DNA of 64,000 bases. Origin: JBEISR01 sp044337705. GTDB taxonomy: Bacteria; Planctomycetota; Planctomycetia; Pirellulales; Pirellulaceae. Below are positions 45,201-51,800 of the stretch, piece after piece; position 1 is the stretch's first letter; each line of letters starts with the position of its first letter. Location of the stretch: the NCBI GenBank assembly GCA_044337705.1, contig JBIINB010000009.1, forward strand, positions 3,971 to 67,970, read 5' to 3'. The position numbers and the translations under genes were made by a program. Below the pieces are notes generated by a model, which saw nothing but the letters and a program-made list of their open reading frames with translations, was not told the origin of the DNA and did no database searches.

Positions 45201-45452
45201 TCGAGCGTTGGGATGCAACCGATTGCTTCGGCAACCGATAACCGTCGTCTCGTGCAGGCCGATACCACCGTATCGCTTGCCGATTTTGTGTCCAAGCCGC
45301 GTTCGATGGGACCAAGTTGGGGATCCATTTTCGACGATCCAGCAGTGATCGAAGCTGAAGACCTTCTCGACCTCCTGGCATCCGACCAGTCGGGCAAGAA
45401 GCTTTCCGATCAGATCGAATGGGACGGCATAGAATCTGATTTCTGGAATTAG
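30237..45452 (+). CDS. Giant exported multidomain surface protein (LEPR-XLL motif, beta-helix, PPC, vWA, GEVED, dockerin)
   Basis: The product is about 5071 residues. I start at ATG 30237 (MATRRKASRSK...) because the planctomycete LEPR-XLL-like motif (LLENLEGRQLMAV) then lies near residue 25. The frame runs 43 codons further upstream. By residue: two tandem 114-residue repeats (about 100-320); a metzincin-like stretch with a destroyed active site (690-701); a PPC domain (about 745-835); parallel beta-helix regions (about 960-1640); a vWA domain with MIDAS D1700-E-S1702-A-S1704; more PPC domains (about 2000, 2230 and 3390); at least seven FEFD-type modules (2656-4600); a GEVED domain (about 4725-4880); and two dockerin loops (about 4890-4955: DVSGDGFVSPIDALQVINYL and DVNGDGVISPLDALQVINFL). 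The role is probably surface adhesion or matrix structure. A terminator follows. Confidence 0.9.
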   Translation: MATRRKASRSKALQQANSRRMLLENLEGRQLMAVGPQLVGVQPNEGELLENGAVLHVSPRELVFRFDDASAIDGRTLSGIQISRAGTDGIFERAYLSTDLGTGGAVVVDFAAANPGTSGNGVEIRFTQASRSDTSLPRISVSGQRLNIEVNTAPGLKTTAQDLIDTINADGVASKLVIASRLRGSPFVAIADTVPAGQVLKLTGANAARVSTNMNAGTAIQVEFLSQQSGPQGRGIKIEFSSRDFGAASPPVVSVTGTTIQVEMNSNSRFSSTAQEVIDAVNSTSAASALVLARFVSGSPTTRVGALPINYSPLVLAGANDIPITPAYVGFGDSAREVVFRFAEDLPDDIYRIDVLGRGPLALKNVLGQPFNGGNDQGIQFELDLGARIEAVVPQPVVRLANGSLDQKRNVIEVYFNDDDLDPTAAINPRFYQLRYTRGSVQMNDDLVFYPAKVEYSAAQDRAILTFNRNLDQLVDTNGNALPIEALRLRIGIDEENLPAPAQLSATADPGSQWDSALDITSQFQPVSGQPKAIIIQSEIQNTTPYLLDFPGANDEPGNRDNRYQSHVSSVDSDGIEVIEYNFQGQLGRSGGSIQLNAITETQKQRVREIMSLYANYLGVRFVETDTNGITIAMGDMRAVFGGTDNRPGGATYAAGPLVSNGQPAVVVDIQDFSGSDQSEFGSALFRTFMQGIGVQLGLGRAEELPQLTIQSGQPITNPGIDTEMVFPGNQDIVHGQFVHRPESKDIDLYRFTLPEAGELKIETFSERLSEVSLLDTHLRLYRLNPNGSFTEVASNGDYYSEDSLIRLKVAAGSYVLGVSAKGNEAYDPTIEDSGLGGRSEGRYQVRIDFRPPETSYLFDSTADGDGSRVQIDGDSDGRPGGTYDFWFVPTGPTNTVFVDKASKAITSNGSLAAPFKTIREGLQASTSGAVVRIVGNGGADGKLETTSDNLAYELGFNRLNQVQADGSTFDVPKNVTVMIDAGAILKLSRARIGVGSTSVSVDRSAGALQVLGVPRIMDTSGNVIYDVSGDAVPGSVYFTSLNDTIGKGVNLDRTPPAPARGDWGGIDFRNAIDSKDQSRKDLERAGVFLNSVVHANMKYGGGQVVIDGVSQSITPIHMIDSRPTVANSQITLSADAAMAATPNSFRESNFQDPVSQSAGGFIADFERVGPDIHGNRLLNNSVNGLFVKLRTGAGTATELLTVPGRFDDRDIVHVVTENLVIAGTAGGAVADSNAPPTSVVQLTARTGGQLAAGAYNYKLVYVDAQGNESSASEATRTLTVTAGSSIELSGLPTVRADLPFVSRRLYRSAIGGGSPYVLAAQLNATSTTFTDNGSFSGSPLNETPDRLRAQLNGSLRIDPGLIVKLQGARIETTMGSQLIVEGTEENPIVLTSVYDVRYGAGGTFDTASRSGSRGPLAGDWGGIFAGHTSSLSVDHVRLSHAGGTTRIDGGFAAFNPIEVHQADARIANSRLESNADGVVGNATTTRAGKGTNFAGTIFVRGSQPVLVDNRIDSNAGPAINIDVNSLDWQFVDDPGRSSGPSDKVGSFIDNQGPLVRGNRIDRNGLNGMLVRGQTLTTEGIWDDSDIVHVLRDEVVVSNEHAYGGLKLISKGSESLVVKLDGDSAGFTATGVPLDISNRIGGSVAVVGSAGSPVVLTSTNDCSVGAGFTPDGKPQTDTLNSGFCSGSVSVPFADVIVIMDESASMGFAQQFSIGLIADLDAALLSAGIGTSGGNRFGLVGYGDFNQVPRAIPVGSNGSLFGTSVEYAVAANTLQSSGAIEDGYEAIDFALDTYGYRTNAVKYVLLVTNEDRDIVDTTQSYADLVTRMTTADIKMQGIVSADFEDAVGNRALAVDAASLAYAADGAGGFVTSPGGRVLPGFDTTVTDYVDMIWDLGGLAGDIFQIQFGGSVATSFGAAMVSSIVTQAGGNPASPGDWRSIALQTMSNDRNVAVVAERESARSSLPGVNDIPFNSQFLGQLSPKATSGDENLRLGFEVSGAINKPSDVDVYSFLAAGGTEVWLDIDRTQNRLDTVVELVDANGNILALSDQSYDEEFDPTLLVRSPDMPINSVHPLRKSNPDLYPKDSSGAPRDLYSTNPRDAGMRVILPGTSSQTTLYHVRVRSSSLQVGDPASNLTDPNLLGSGLTAGPYTLQIRLQEQDEFPGSMVQHADIRFATNALELIGVPRHSPLVGETAELDSGAVNNNTPATAQELGNILATDRQAISVAGSLSSPTDIDWYTFTIDYQLLATDLAEYLSTIFDIDYADGIGRPDTSLYLYNANQSLISFGLNSNLVDDRAGPLRGSDDSDLSRGSTGTLDPFLGSVELPAGRYFVAVSPSGRVPSGLEAYFAPGSGDPLMRLQPAENGQLIVEDHVGFDGGSSALPPIVPQFVDPNSSPLQWTLSDMNLYVSRDVGFNLTDVYIVNPFTGEMSNNVGRLSTDVRDIAFRFNGGLRAFDTPVEKLIAGDQDPLSDYLAIDFGTAATTDLGSHGLETFHPNPADASAIDSNVGFIVEGLTFAEIGGQEVGFFVGNRGFGPSAGGYDDNVVYQFNLDSGTAFSAPSQDRQVVNNFDQRRLGAGTQIVERFRIRTEAATGAVSRRLVVTEATEVQGGSTRRQILDGSRFTLRDSSNFPITFEYNSGPELLLNVDPASGRYLIDGDQFTLDGVTYEFETGGTLVISATSGLGVSDGATVRITDEAIPGVTRTFEFDKNGSLVNPSHISVPITNASTRAQMVDALVTAINQAGFSAKASNIPGTGRISVTGKSSTQGIAVVGTGIQISGGLGVSAGATPIFYQDTMDQNAFVAALGSAMPSSVTIGYDGDRLNFSGATVGTFGTLVSRGVATDLGSNGSVSGGAISIPFLAEDTAETIAIRTAQAINVAAISGITASANGRDVVISNASIDTSPARVPTLPLKAADLAPGGDVTGIAVVNGVMFAVSDAGGLYRVNSPTVTFGVGGGQTGTYVSGSSDLLGIEFTGLTAGPRNLANGRFANLLFGTDRQGRIWAFNTQGVLQPIFANGATSIETNLFGINGLSFSTLDYNLWHTSTNRATDAGHGLPATPNNSRPASDGGLSWYFGFEDPFNGSHPNARYTQVTDPTLRNSLNFPGGAAGVLETKSFSLSGVSASDMPMLYFNYFLQTENANSDLNDIEVMRDSFRVYLADDAGNWTLLTTNNSERGPGLADDEFDPLLSGSDKTQEAFDNTATWRQARVDLSDFAGQSNLRLRFEFSTAGGFGFGREGGRGPEIRMVAGSQLRDGDTFVIGGQTFEIEMGGSLVVPSGSAITNGQSVTIEGTQFVFWDGTGSPPATGVVVNFSPTESASQIAQRLWFAIQTATYAPEVITGVNFSDELVRQNDSISTAVISAADGRSMIITGTGVIGDNPTLAVTPDRDVDLVRIQMQAGGRLTVTATAALAVPNLDTFLRVFDATGRQLAANNDFGGTSDSQITFTAPADGIYYIGVSAASNNTYSPVVLGTAGSGGSTGTYSLTIEVERNFTATLDGGVIQLNGAYDISASAGSSILVDGAAGTTGYPVPISRNATSDQVARAVQKALADSLAKGTLTAYPLRGDSIDLTGSSVSDPGPFGLTRSRTEDLFSEYSIANPFNRPAFRAQNNAIEGLYLDDFIIGMAERGEMVLNASVGTDFVANPAGVTGIQVGPYQLEVRNGDNYGIPTADGQIVLVDAFGVNERLAEGVNLRLVSGSQMADGALMTISDGIRTVTFEFDNTDVGNGVSPGHVAIPFQSSIIDPILGRRPFTAEQMAAAVRDVINSPLVQSMLDTTATMVNGDLDGATSDTLVLSGSPTVQIPSSFGTVEVVQGNGDRNRDRDQGQVVIDSTRITNSEGFGIRVAAGPRDPVTGAPNPGSVRNTVVLNSERWIPGAVIVNNELLFNRAGGIEIVGDTAAAPAIAAPVPFARIVNNTIVGGAVGLDASADPQVIQGIYFEMGTQSFGDVVSNYNPLFGGGPAPIIGLQDPDVALGVPNFVGNLEPLPNQGAVSLGRGGQLVIRFTNNLLVASGDSKPDLYIREVGVSEEATVEVSSDGLSYRAVGRISGTQSTIDLDAFGISTGERFEYVRITDDPNQGATTGDSVGADIDAVGAISSSPRERYSAGGIGISVRNSASPTLLNNILVNSTTGLAIDASSSSTVIGGTTFQRNTANTGGVATVGQFASLVADNRTLFLNPVAGNFYPSPGAPIIDASIDSLQDRASLVAVKEPLGLQVSPIIAPDLDINGLPRIDDPSVDTPNGLGDNVFKDRGATDRSDFVGPMAFVLRPLDNDTTGLDQNPDEGIVELVKTSAKFFDIQLIDSSQQTALAQGTGIDSMTVTSAAVQVYKNSQPLVDGRDYRFSYDTTNGIIRLTPIAGIWASDAVYTIRFLNNRESGIQVRSPDAYVDGAQVSIVDSTGKIHVFEFDLGYQVQVPFDSENKVTIQDGNQFTLDDGTRRLVFEYDFDNRVSVGANRIAILATDNAQAVAEKTVSAILTTPLQLSASSLGDGKIQIRGARTLSLLPETSGLIVAGTPGVQPGFGLRIPTKAGKFDGVADGQIFSITLGNGGTAIFEFDSNGRVTSGNRPVPFTATMSVDGVAASIVTAISGSGLGLSPVNTGGGFVAIGGDVNTTIDLRTSVLSIVGVPGEPASNGVPVDLSTLTSGSELAAVLEAAIEAANIPGVSVTRFGDRLLIEGANGVAGEGAALVSPIADLAGNPIRANQIDGSTEVVIQLGEGLDYGDAADPKYPTKNSSNGPRHTVVAGFSLGSTNTVDGDARLIDADLDDGVTWASDIYVAFNTQIVVQTTGITPTQKGYLTAWIDFDGDGQFENNQERIFLGRQLINGVNNLPAIRIPASATAGTTFARFRFASTPIDSPIGAASDGEVEDWQITLRANPYTNPNNRLDVSGDGFVSPIDALQVINYLNAFGTTVLTVPPTMTMPPYLDVNGDGVISPLDALQVINFLNAGSGEGEAEGEGGGDLWLSATGMPQNSQPSSGPAASSSVGMQPIASATDNRRLVQADTTVSLADFVSKPRSMGPSWGSIFDDPAVIEAEDLLDLLASDQSGKKLSDQIEWDGIESDFWN

Positions 45453-46004
45453 CGATCCGTCGACCGGCAAGATGAAATCAACCGCATAACGGGTCGTGGC
45501 TGAAAACCACGGCCCGTTTCTTTTTTGGTGTGGCCAACTTCTGCCAAACTGCTGCAGCCGAAAGCATCTTTGCGTCGCGGGTAGGCTCCGATTTTCGACT
45601 CCGGCACCAAAACGCAGGCTACAACCTTAGCTAGCTTTCTGTCAGTCGGATTGCGATTCCCATTTCCCTTTTGCCAAGCCGCGGCCCTAACGGTTTCAAA
45701 ACTTGGGAATGGAGATTTCCGGACGGTAGATGGAATTTTCTGCTCGCTTCCACCATCCAAATGGAAGTCAGCCCGCGGGGCTGCTCACCGTTTCAGAAAT
45801 GTTAAAATAGGGGGCTTCGGATGCCTTTTCCCAGGATTTCGGGAAAGTGCATCTGGAAGCGGTAAGAGGTAGGCCGATGTTGATTCAGCGACGAATCGCT
45901 TCCTAGGAGTTTTGGGACCACTGGGTCCGTCACTGTTTTTAGTCGTTTTGTTTCGTACGAGGGGTTGGGTTGCGGGAAAGCTTGTCCGTTGGGAGTCGGG
46001 GCCG
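45453..46004. other. Intergenic region after the giant gene; terminator and no gene seen
   Basis: Apart from the terminator at 45488-45526 I see no coding frame or RNA gene. The second half must hold the promoter and leader of the next dockerin gene, but no convincing -35/-10 pair stands out. Confidence 0.5.
45488..45526 (+). terminator. Rho-independent terminator of the giant gene
   Basis: AACGGG and GTGG (45488-45499) pair with CCAC and CCCGTT (45507-45518) around a CTGAAAA loop, followed by TTTCTTTTTT. It begins 36 bases after the giant gene stop. Confidence 0.88.
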
Positions 46005-48536
46005 ATGCGAGAACGACGAATCAATCGCCGACTTAAGTTGGAGGTGCTGGAGGAACGGCGTTTGATGGCGGTGCTCCCCTACGGCGCCACGCCAAGGGAC
46101 ACCGGCGAGTTCATGCTGGGTCGAGTCGCTGTGACTCCGGTGTTCCTGGAGAGCAAAGGGCCAAGCACCACCGAACCGTCGAACGATATCAGTACCGAAG
46201 ACTGGTCTGCGGCACAGATCACCGAAGTCCTGGCAAAAATTGAAACGGGGCTTTCCTGGTGGACCGATCTGCTGGCGACCAAGACCGACGTCCACTCGCT
46301 GGAATTTGTCTACGACACAACCTACGCGGTCAATCCGGTACCGAGCCGTTACGAAGCGATCAATAGAACTTCGAATGAGTATGTTTTCTGGGTGAACGAT
46401 TTCCTGGAAGGGGTGGGGTATGCTTCCGCCAACGGCATCCAGGACAACATCAAGGATTTCAATCAACGGCAACGGGAGAAACTGAACGCCGACTGGTCGT
46501 TCACCATCTTTGTGGTCGACTCCGACAATGATGCCATGGACGGGCAGGGGGGCACCTTCAAAACGGGTGGTTCTTTCTCGAGGGCTTTCGCCTTCGCCGG
46601 TGGCCTCTTCTATGTTTCCCCATCGACGCGCCCCGCCTCGACGTTCGCACACGAAGCCGGTCACATCTTCTGGGCGCGTGATGAGTATTCGGGAGGTGGC
46701 AACTACCTTCAGCGCCGTGGCTATTACAACACACAGAATCTGAATGCGATCGACCTGAACGTACCGGGCTTTGTGCAGTCTCCCAGCATCATGACGGCTG
46801 GCAACATGCTGGAGGATGCCTACGAACGGCTGGTCAGCCCCGCCAGCACCCTTGCGATGATCGGCTGGCAGGACTCGGACGGCGATGGCATCTTCGACGT
46901 CATGGATGTACCGCACTCCCTGTCCGGTTCGGGTCGATTCGACCCGGTCACTCAGTCGTACCATTTCCTGGGCAGCGCATCGGTCCAGACCCTTCGCAAC
47001 CAAAACAGTTCGGGCTTCCAGTCGGATATCACTCTAAACCGGATCGATCGCTTGGAGATTCGCTGGGATGATGGACCCTGGGTTCTCGGAGCGACCCCCA
47101 ATGGCTACCAAGTAGCGATCGATCAGCGTTGGGTGGCGCCGGCTGGAGCTCAAAAGATCTCGATTCGTGCCGTCGATTCGAGAACGGGGGTGACCAGCAA
47201 TCTGTTTTCGGGAGCCCTGGGCGGAACACCGGAGGCGACATGGTCTCCTGGGGTACAAGGTTTTGTCTGGTTAGACCAAGACCGAGATGGTGTTCCAGAA
47301 GGGGAGGAGTCGCCGCTAAGCGGATGGGATGTGGAACTCCTTTCCAGCACCGGCCAACCCCTCGGCTGGACCAAGACTTTGGAACCTGATCAGATGCCCA
47401 CAGGCGCGATCGACAACAATGCCTTCCCGGGCGTTACTCTTTCGTCGGTCGGTATCGACAGCGATGGACGACTGGGGGTAGCGGTCGATGCCGATGCCAC
47501 CACCGGCACGAAGCTGTTCAGCAATTTTTCGGTGAAGTCGAATCGATTTGTGACAACCTGGGGAGGGGACGGAAACCGCCTGAAAGCTCAGTTCGGTAGC
47601 CGGGTCGAGGCAGTGCGAGTCGATGTTGTGGGGGCTAGCGATGGCAGCATCGCTCGGATGGAAGCCTATCAGAACGGCGGCAACCTCGTCGCTCGGGTCG
47701 ATTCAGTCTCGCTCCAGCCAGGTCAGAAAGCGACACTGGATATCATCCGCCCATCGAAAGAAATCGACTATGTGTTGATCCGCGGCCAAGGAGATACCAC
47801 GATCAAGATCGACCTTGTCTCCTATGGGCCCATGGTGACCGCTACCACCGACCGCTCCGGCTTTTATCATTTTAAGGGAATTCCGAGCGGTAGCTATCAA
47901 GTGCGCGTCACCTTGCCGGGAGGCGGGTTTGCATGGAGCTCACCGTCCAACGGAACGCAAACGGTCGTCTATCAGTCAGGACAGGTGGTCAACCAAGTCG
48001 ATTTCGGTGCGGAGTTCCGCGGAAGTCCATGGATGAACGCGGTCCTCCCTCCCGATGCCGATGAATCTGGGGCAGTAACCCCTCGAGATGCATTGCTGGC
48101 AATCAATCTGCTGAACGCCTTCGGTTCGATCCAGCTTACCCAAACCGAACTGACCAACCTTCCGATGATCGATGTCAACGGCGATCTGATGCTGACGCCA
48201 CTGGATGCCCTGCTGGTGATCAACTACCTGAATTCCAACGGATCGGGCGGACAGGGGGAAGGGGAACTTGGAGCCCCGACTGTCGATTCGATCCGTGCCC
48301 CAGAAAACGATGGCATGCTCGCTGAACTTTCAGGGGCTAGCAGCAAGTTGACGACCGTAGCGATTGCCGTCGATCAGGTGATGACATCGGCTTCCCAGTG
48401 GCTGCCCGGGTCGCTGCCTAAAGAGCTACCTGGTCCCTACCGATCCAACCGGACGGTTGAAGCTCAGGGGCAGTCGCTAGCAGACGGCTCCCTGGCGGAG
48501 TACCTAGCCAGTTGGCTGGGCAGATCCCAACTCTAG
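46005..48536 (+). CDS. Exported metzincin-like metalloprotease with SdrD B-like domain and C-terminal dockerin
   Basis: The 843-residue product starts MRERRINRRLKLEVLEERRL, a LEPR-XLL-like export motif. The frame runs 31 codons further upstream, but GGGAG sits nine bases before ATG 46005. A putative zinc site HEAGHIFWARDEY has H216, E217, H220 and D226, the spacing of snapalysin-type HExxHxxGxxD enzymes but with W in place of the glycine. A possible Met-turn, SIMTAGNML, follows. Residues about 415-455 form an SdrD B-like strand region (QGFVWLDQDRDGVPEGEE), which continues after an insertion at about 610-650. Near 685-745 are two dockerin loops, DADESGAVTPRDALLAINLL and DVNGDLMLTPLDALLVINYL. 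It is probably an extracellular protease anchored by dockerin contacts. The substrate is unknown. Confidence 0.85.
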   Translation: MRERRINRRLKLEVLEERRLMAVLPYGATPRDTGEFMLGRVAVTPVFLESKGPSTTEPSNDISTEDWSAAQITEVLAKIETGLSWWTDLLATKTDVHSLEFVYDTTYAVNPVPSRYEAINRTSNEYVFWVNDFLEGVGYASANGIQDNIKDFNQRQREKLNADWSFTIFVVDSDNDAMDGQGGTFKTGGSFSRAFAFAGGLFYVSPSTRPASTFAHEAGHIFWARDEYSGGGNYLQRRGYYNTQNLNAIDLNVPGFVQSPSIMTAGNMLEDAYERLVSPASTLAMIGWQDSDGDGIFDVMDVPHSLSGSGRFDPVTQSYHFLGSASVQTLRNQNSSGFQSDITLNRIDRLEIRWDDGPWVLGATPNGYQVAIDQRWVAPAGAQKISIRAVDSRTGVTSNLFSGALGGTPEATWSPGVQGFVWLDQDRDGVPEGEESPLSGWDVELLSSTGQPLGWTKTLEPDQMPTGAIDNNAFPGVTLSSVGIDSDGRLGVAVDADATTGTKLFSNFSVKSNRFVTTWGGDGNRLKAQFGSRVEAVRVDVVGASDGSIARMEAYQNGGNLVARVDSVSLQPGQKATLDIIRPSKEIDYVLIRGQGDTTIKIDLVSYGPMVTATTDRSGFYHFKGIPSGSYQVRVTLPGGGFAWSSPSNGTQTVVYQSGQVVNQVDFGAEFRGSPWMNAVLPPDADESGAVTPRDALLAINLLNAFGSIQLTQTELTNLPMIDVNGDLMLTPLDALLVINYLNSNGSGGQGEGELGAPTVDSIRAPENDGMLAELSGASSKLTTVAIAVDQVMTSASQWLPGSLPKELPGPYRSNRTVEAQGQSLADGSLAEYLASWLGRSQL

Positions 48537-48878
48537 GGACCCAGAAACGCGAACCGATCCGCCAATCGATTTTTAGGGAACTTTGGCGACACGACAGCCA
48601 TCCAAGAAAATAGTGAAATGGGTCACGCAAGACTTGGTAAAACAGTAAAAATAGGAAAGATGTTCCAGGAAGGGAACTCTTGTCAAAGGTAGGGCAGTCG
48701 GAGTCCCGATGTTTTTACTGAGACGATGGACTCTTCGCTCGCCGGAAGGCTGTAGGCGAGGAGGAAGGGCTGGAGCGGGGTGGCTCAACGCAGTCGCTGC
48801 ACCGTTCAGCATGGAGAATGTGGTGTTTTAGAGAGCTTTCGAGGGCTCTTATCTCTTATCCCAAGGGTGGGTTGATCG
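48537..48878. other. Intergenic region between dockerin genes 2 and 3; no gene seen
   Basis: No familiar frame, RNA or clear terminator is visible. Genes 2 and 3 therefore may be read as one transcript or from an unrecognised promoter here. Confidence 0.5.
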
Positions 48879-51800
48879 ATGAGCGGACAGAACGATCGTC
48901 GCGGTCAGAAACGGGTTCGAGCTTGCGATCGCGGAGAGCAGCTGCGCCAGCAGAGGCGCCGTTTTGGCCAGGCGCTGCAGGTGGAGAGTCTGGAGCGACG
49001 CGAATTGTTTGCTGCCGATTTGTCTCCCCACCAGAATCTGATTTTTGCACCGGACGTGACGCGGGACTTCCGGGTGACCCCTCTTGACGCCCTTTACGTC
49101 GTCAATTCCCTCAATTCTGAAGGTCCGCGATCGCTCGACCCGAACTTCGATCGCAATTCGGGCCAGCCTCTGATGGACGTCAGCGGCGATATGATGTTGA
49201 CCCCGATGGACGCCCTGATGGTGGTCAACTCCCTGAACCGAGGGGAAGGTTTGGGGGAAATCGTCGAACTGAAGTATGAGATTGTGGATATGAATGGCGT
49301 GCTGTTGCCTGACCCGATTCCGGGTAATGGCGTCGCCGACTACCAAGCCTCCGTCGGTTCCCAGTTCAAGCTTCGCGTACTAGCTCGGGATGCACGAGCG
49401 ATCGACCCACTGGGTCTCTACAACGTGGCTCACGATGTGTTGATTGCCAATCAGAACGGCATCACCAACGAGATTGTCGAGCTGGAATGGGCCGAGGTTG
49501 ATCTTCTGCGCATTTCGACCCCTCCTAAGGAGACGGGCAAAGTCTGGGTCTACCAGCAGGGATCGTTCTCGATTCAGTTCGGAAGCGGACCGGATGCTTT
49601 GACAACGGCACCAATTGAGATGCCGATTTCGGCGACCGGTGCTCTCAACAAGACAGAATTGGCAACTCGTATCCAAACCGCCGTGGCGAATCTTCCTGGC
49701 GTCGGTGCGGGCAATGTGCGAGTCGAGAGTGTGGCGAGATTGGACAGCAGCACCCAAGCCTTCACGCACTACAACATCACCTTCATCAACGAATTGGCGC
49801 GGACCAACTTCCCCGATCCTATCATGGTCGGTGCGTCCGGAACATTTATCGAAAAGAACACCAGCGCCACGTCGCCGATGAATTTTTCGATTACCGGATA
49901 TCCCAATCCGGATCCCGCCACCACATCCCAGGTGACCCTGGCAGCATTTGATTTCAAGATGAAGACCCCGACCGGTGCGGCTCAACCGGTTCAGTATGAC
50001 CAGTTCCCGCAGGCTTTTTACGTTGGAGTCAATCCGACGACCTACAAGCTTCGCGATACCAGTGCAGGTTTGAATGGCTTGAGCCTTCCTTCTGGCGTCG
50101 ATCCGTCTGCTTTCTATCGAATCTGGGAAGCGACGTTCACTGCAGGGAAAGAAGGAACTGTCTACTTCACGGGCGAGGGAGCCACCACGTCGGAGATGTT
50201 GCTGATCGGCGAGAACGAAAAGGTCGATCCTTCGATCATCTCGTTCCCACGCAATGTGATGCTCAAGGTGGTCAAGAACCTCACCGCCAACGACGATTCC
50301 TTCCCGATCTCCGGTCAGCCTTCCATTCTGGAAGACCAGGGACCTACCATCCTTCCGGTAACGGCCAATGACTCCACCGTCCTGACCGGCGTGCCCTTCT
50401 TCATCCAATCGGTGACACAGCCATCCGGCGGTGGAGGAACGGTTACCTTCGCAGCCAATAGCACCAACGTCTCTTTCACCCCAGCCCCGAACTTCTCCGG
50501 GGTGACCACATTCACCTACACGATCACCAATGCGCTGGGCGACACCAGCACCGCCACCGTGACGGTGACCGTTACGCCAGTCAACGATGCACCGACAGTG
50601 ATCAAGGATACCTTCTCGACCGCCGAAGATACGGCCATCAGCATTTTGGCGACTGAAATCTTCAGCCCGGGCCCAGGGGAAGGAGCACAGACATTCACTT
50701 CGGTGGTTGCCACTCCGATTGCCGGCCAAACCTTTGGCACGGTCAGCGTGGTCAGTGGCACGATCACCTACACTCCCGAAGCCAACTTCAACGGAACAGC
50801 CAGGTTCCGCGTCGAGGTCACCGATAGCGGCACTCCAGCTCAGACCGTTTCGACGACGGTGACGATCAACGTCACGCCAGTCAACGACGCGCCAATTCCG
50901 TTCACCGGTCCAATAAGCTCTGCGGAAGATGCGCCTCTGACGCTGATCGGAACTGGGGCCAACAATGATCTTCTCTCCAAGAGCCAACCAGGGCCCAGCA
51001 ACGAGTCGAATCAGACGCTGACCTTGATCTCGATCGACCAGACGACCGAGAAGGGTGGTACGATCACCCTTTCCAACGGGGTGTACCGATACCAGCCCCC
51101 AGCCAACTACAATGGCCAGGACTTCTTCAACTACACGATTCAGGACAATGGGACTACCAATGGCGTGTCGGATCCCAAGCAGGCGACTGGTCGCGTCACG
51201 CTGAATATCACCCCGGTCAACGATGGTCCGATCGTGGTCGACGATACGGGAGCCAATCGGTTTGTGGCGGTCGGGCTCACGGGAGTCACCTCCAATTTTG
51301 ACCCGCTGGCCAATGACAGCCCTGGCCCGGATCCGGGGGACGAACTGGTGATCGTCGCAGTGGGCACTCCTTCGCAAGGAGGCACGGTGACGATCGCTGC
51401 CGATGGCAAGTCGATCAACTACACCCCGGCTCCCGGAGCCGTCAATCTCGAAGATACCTTCACCTACACGGTCAGGGACAAGGGAGGCGTGGAGGCGACC
51501 GGTAATATCGCTGTCTTCGTCATTCCGCCAACCCTGCCGTTCGCGGTGGATGATGTCCGGACGATTGACGAGGATTCCCCCGGCATCGACATCAACGTGA
51601 TGCTAAACGACTTCATCAACACCGGCGAATCGAAGCAGATTCTCTCGTTTACCCAGCCAAGCCATGGAACGGTGACGCTCGATACCAAGGGAACGGCCGA
51701 CACCAGCGACGATACCTTGTTCTACGTACCTGGGGCCAATCAGACCCAACGTGCTGTCTTCGAGTACACCATGGTCGACGGGAAGGCCGGAAGCGAGCCT

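Noticed and set aside
49380..51377. A 665-residue open frame on the minus strand inside dockerin gene 3
   Set aside because: It is antisense to a clearly repetitive coding frame with recognisable domains, and its translation is rich in Arg/Gly/Asp with no known motif. It is a shadow of GC-rich codon use.
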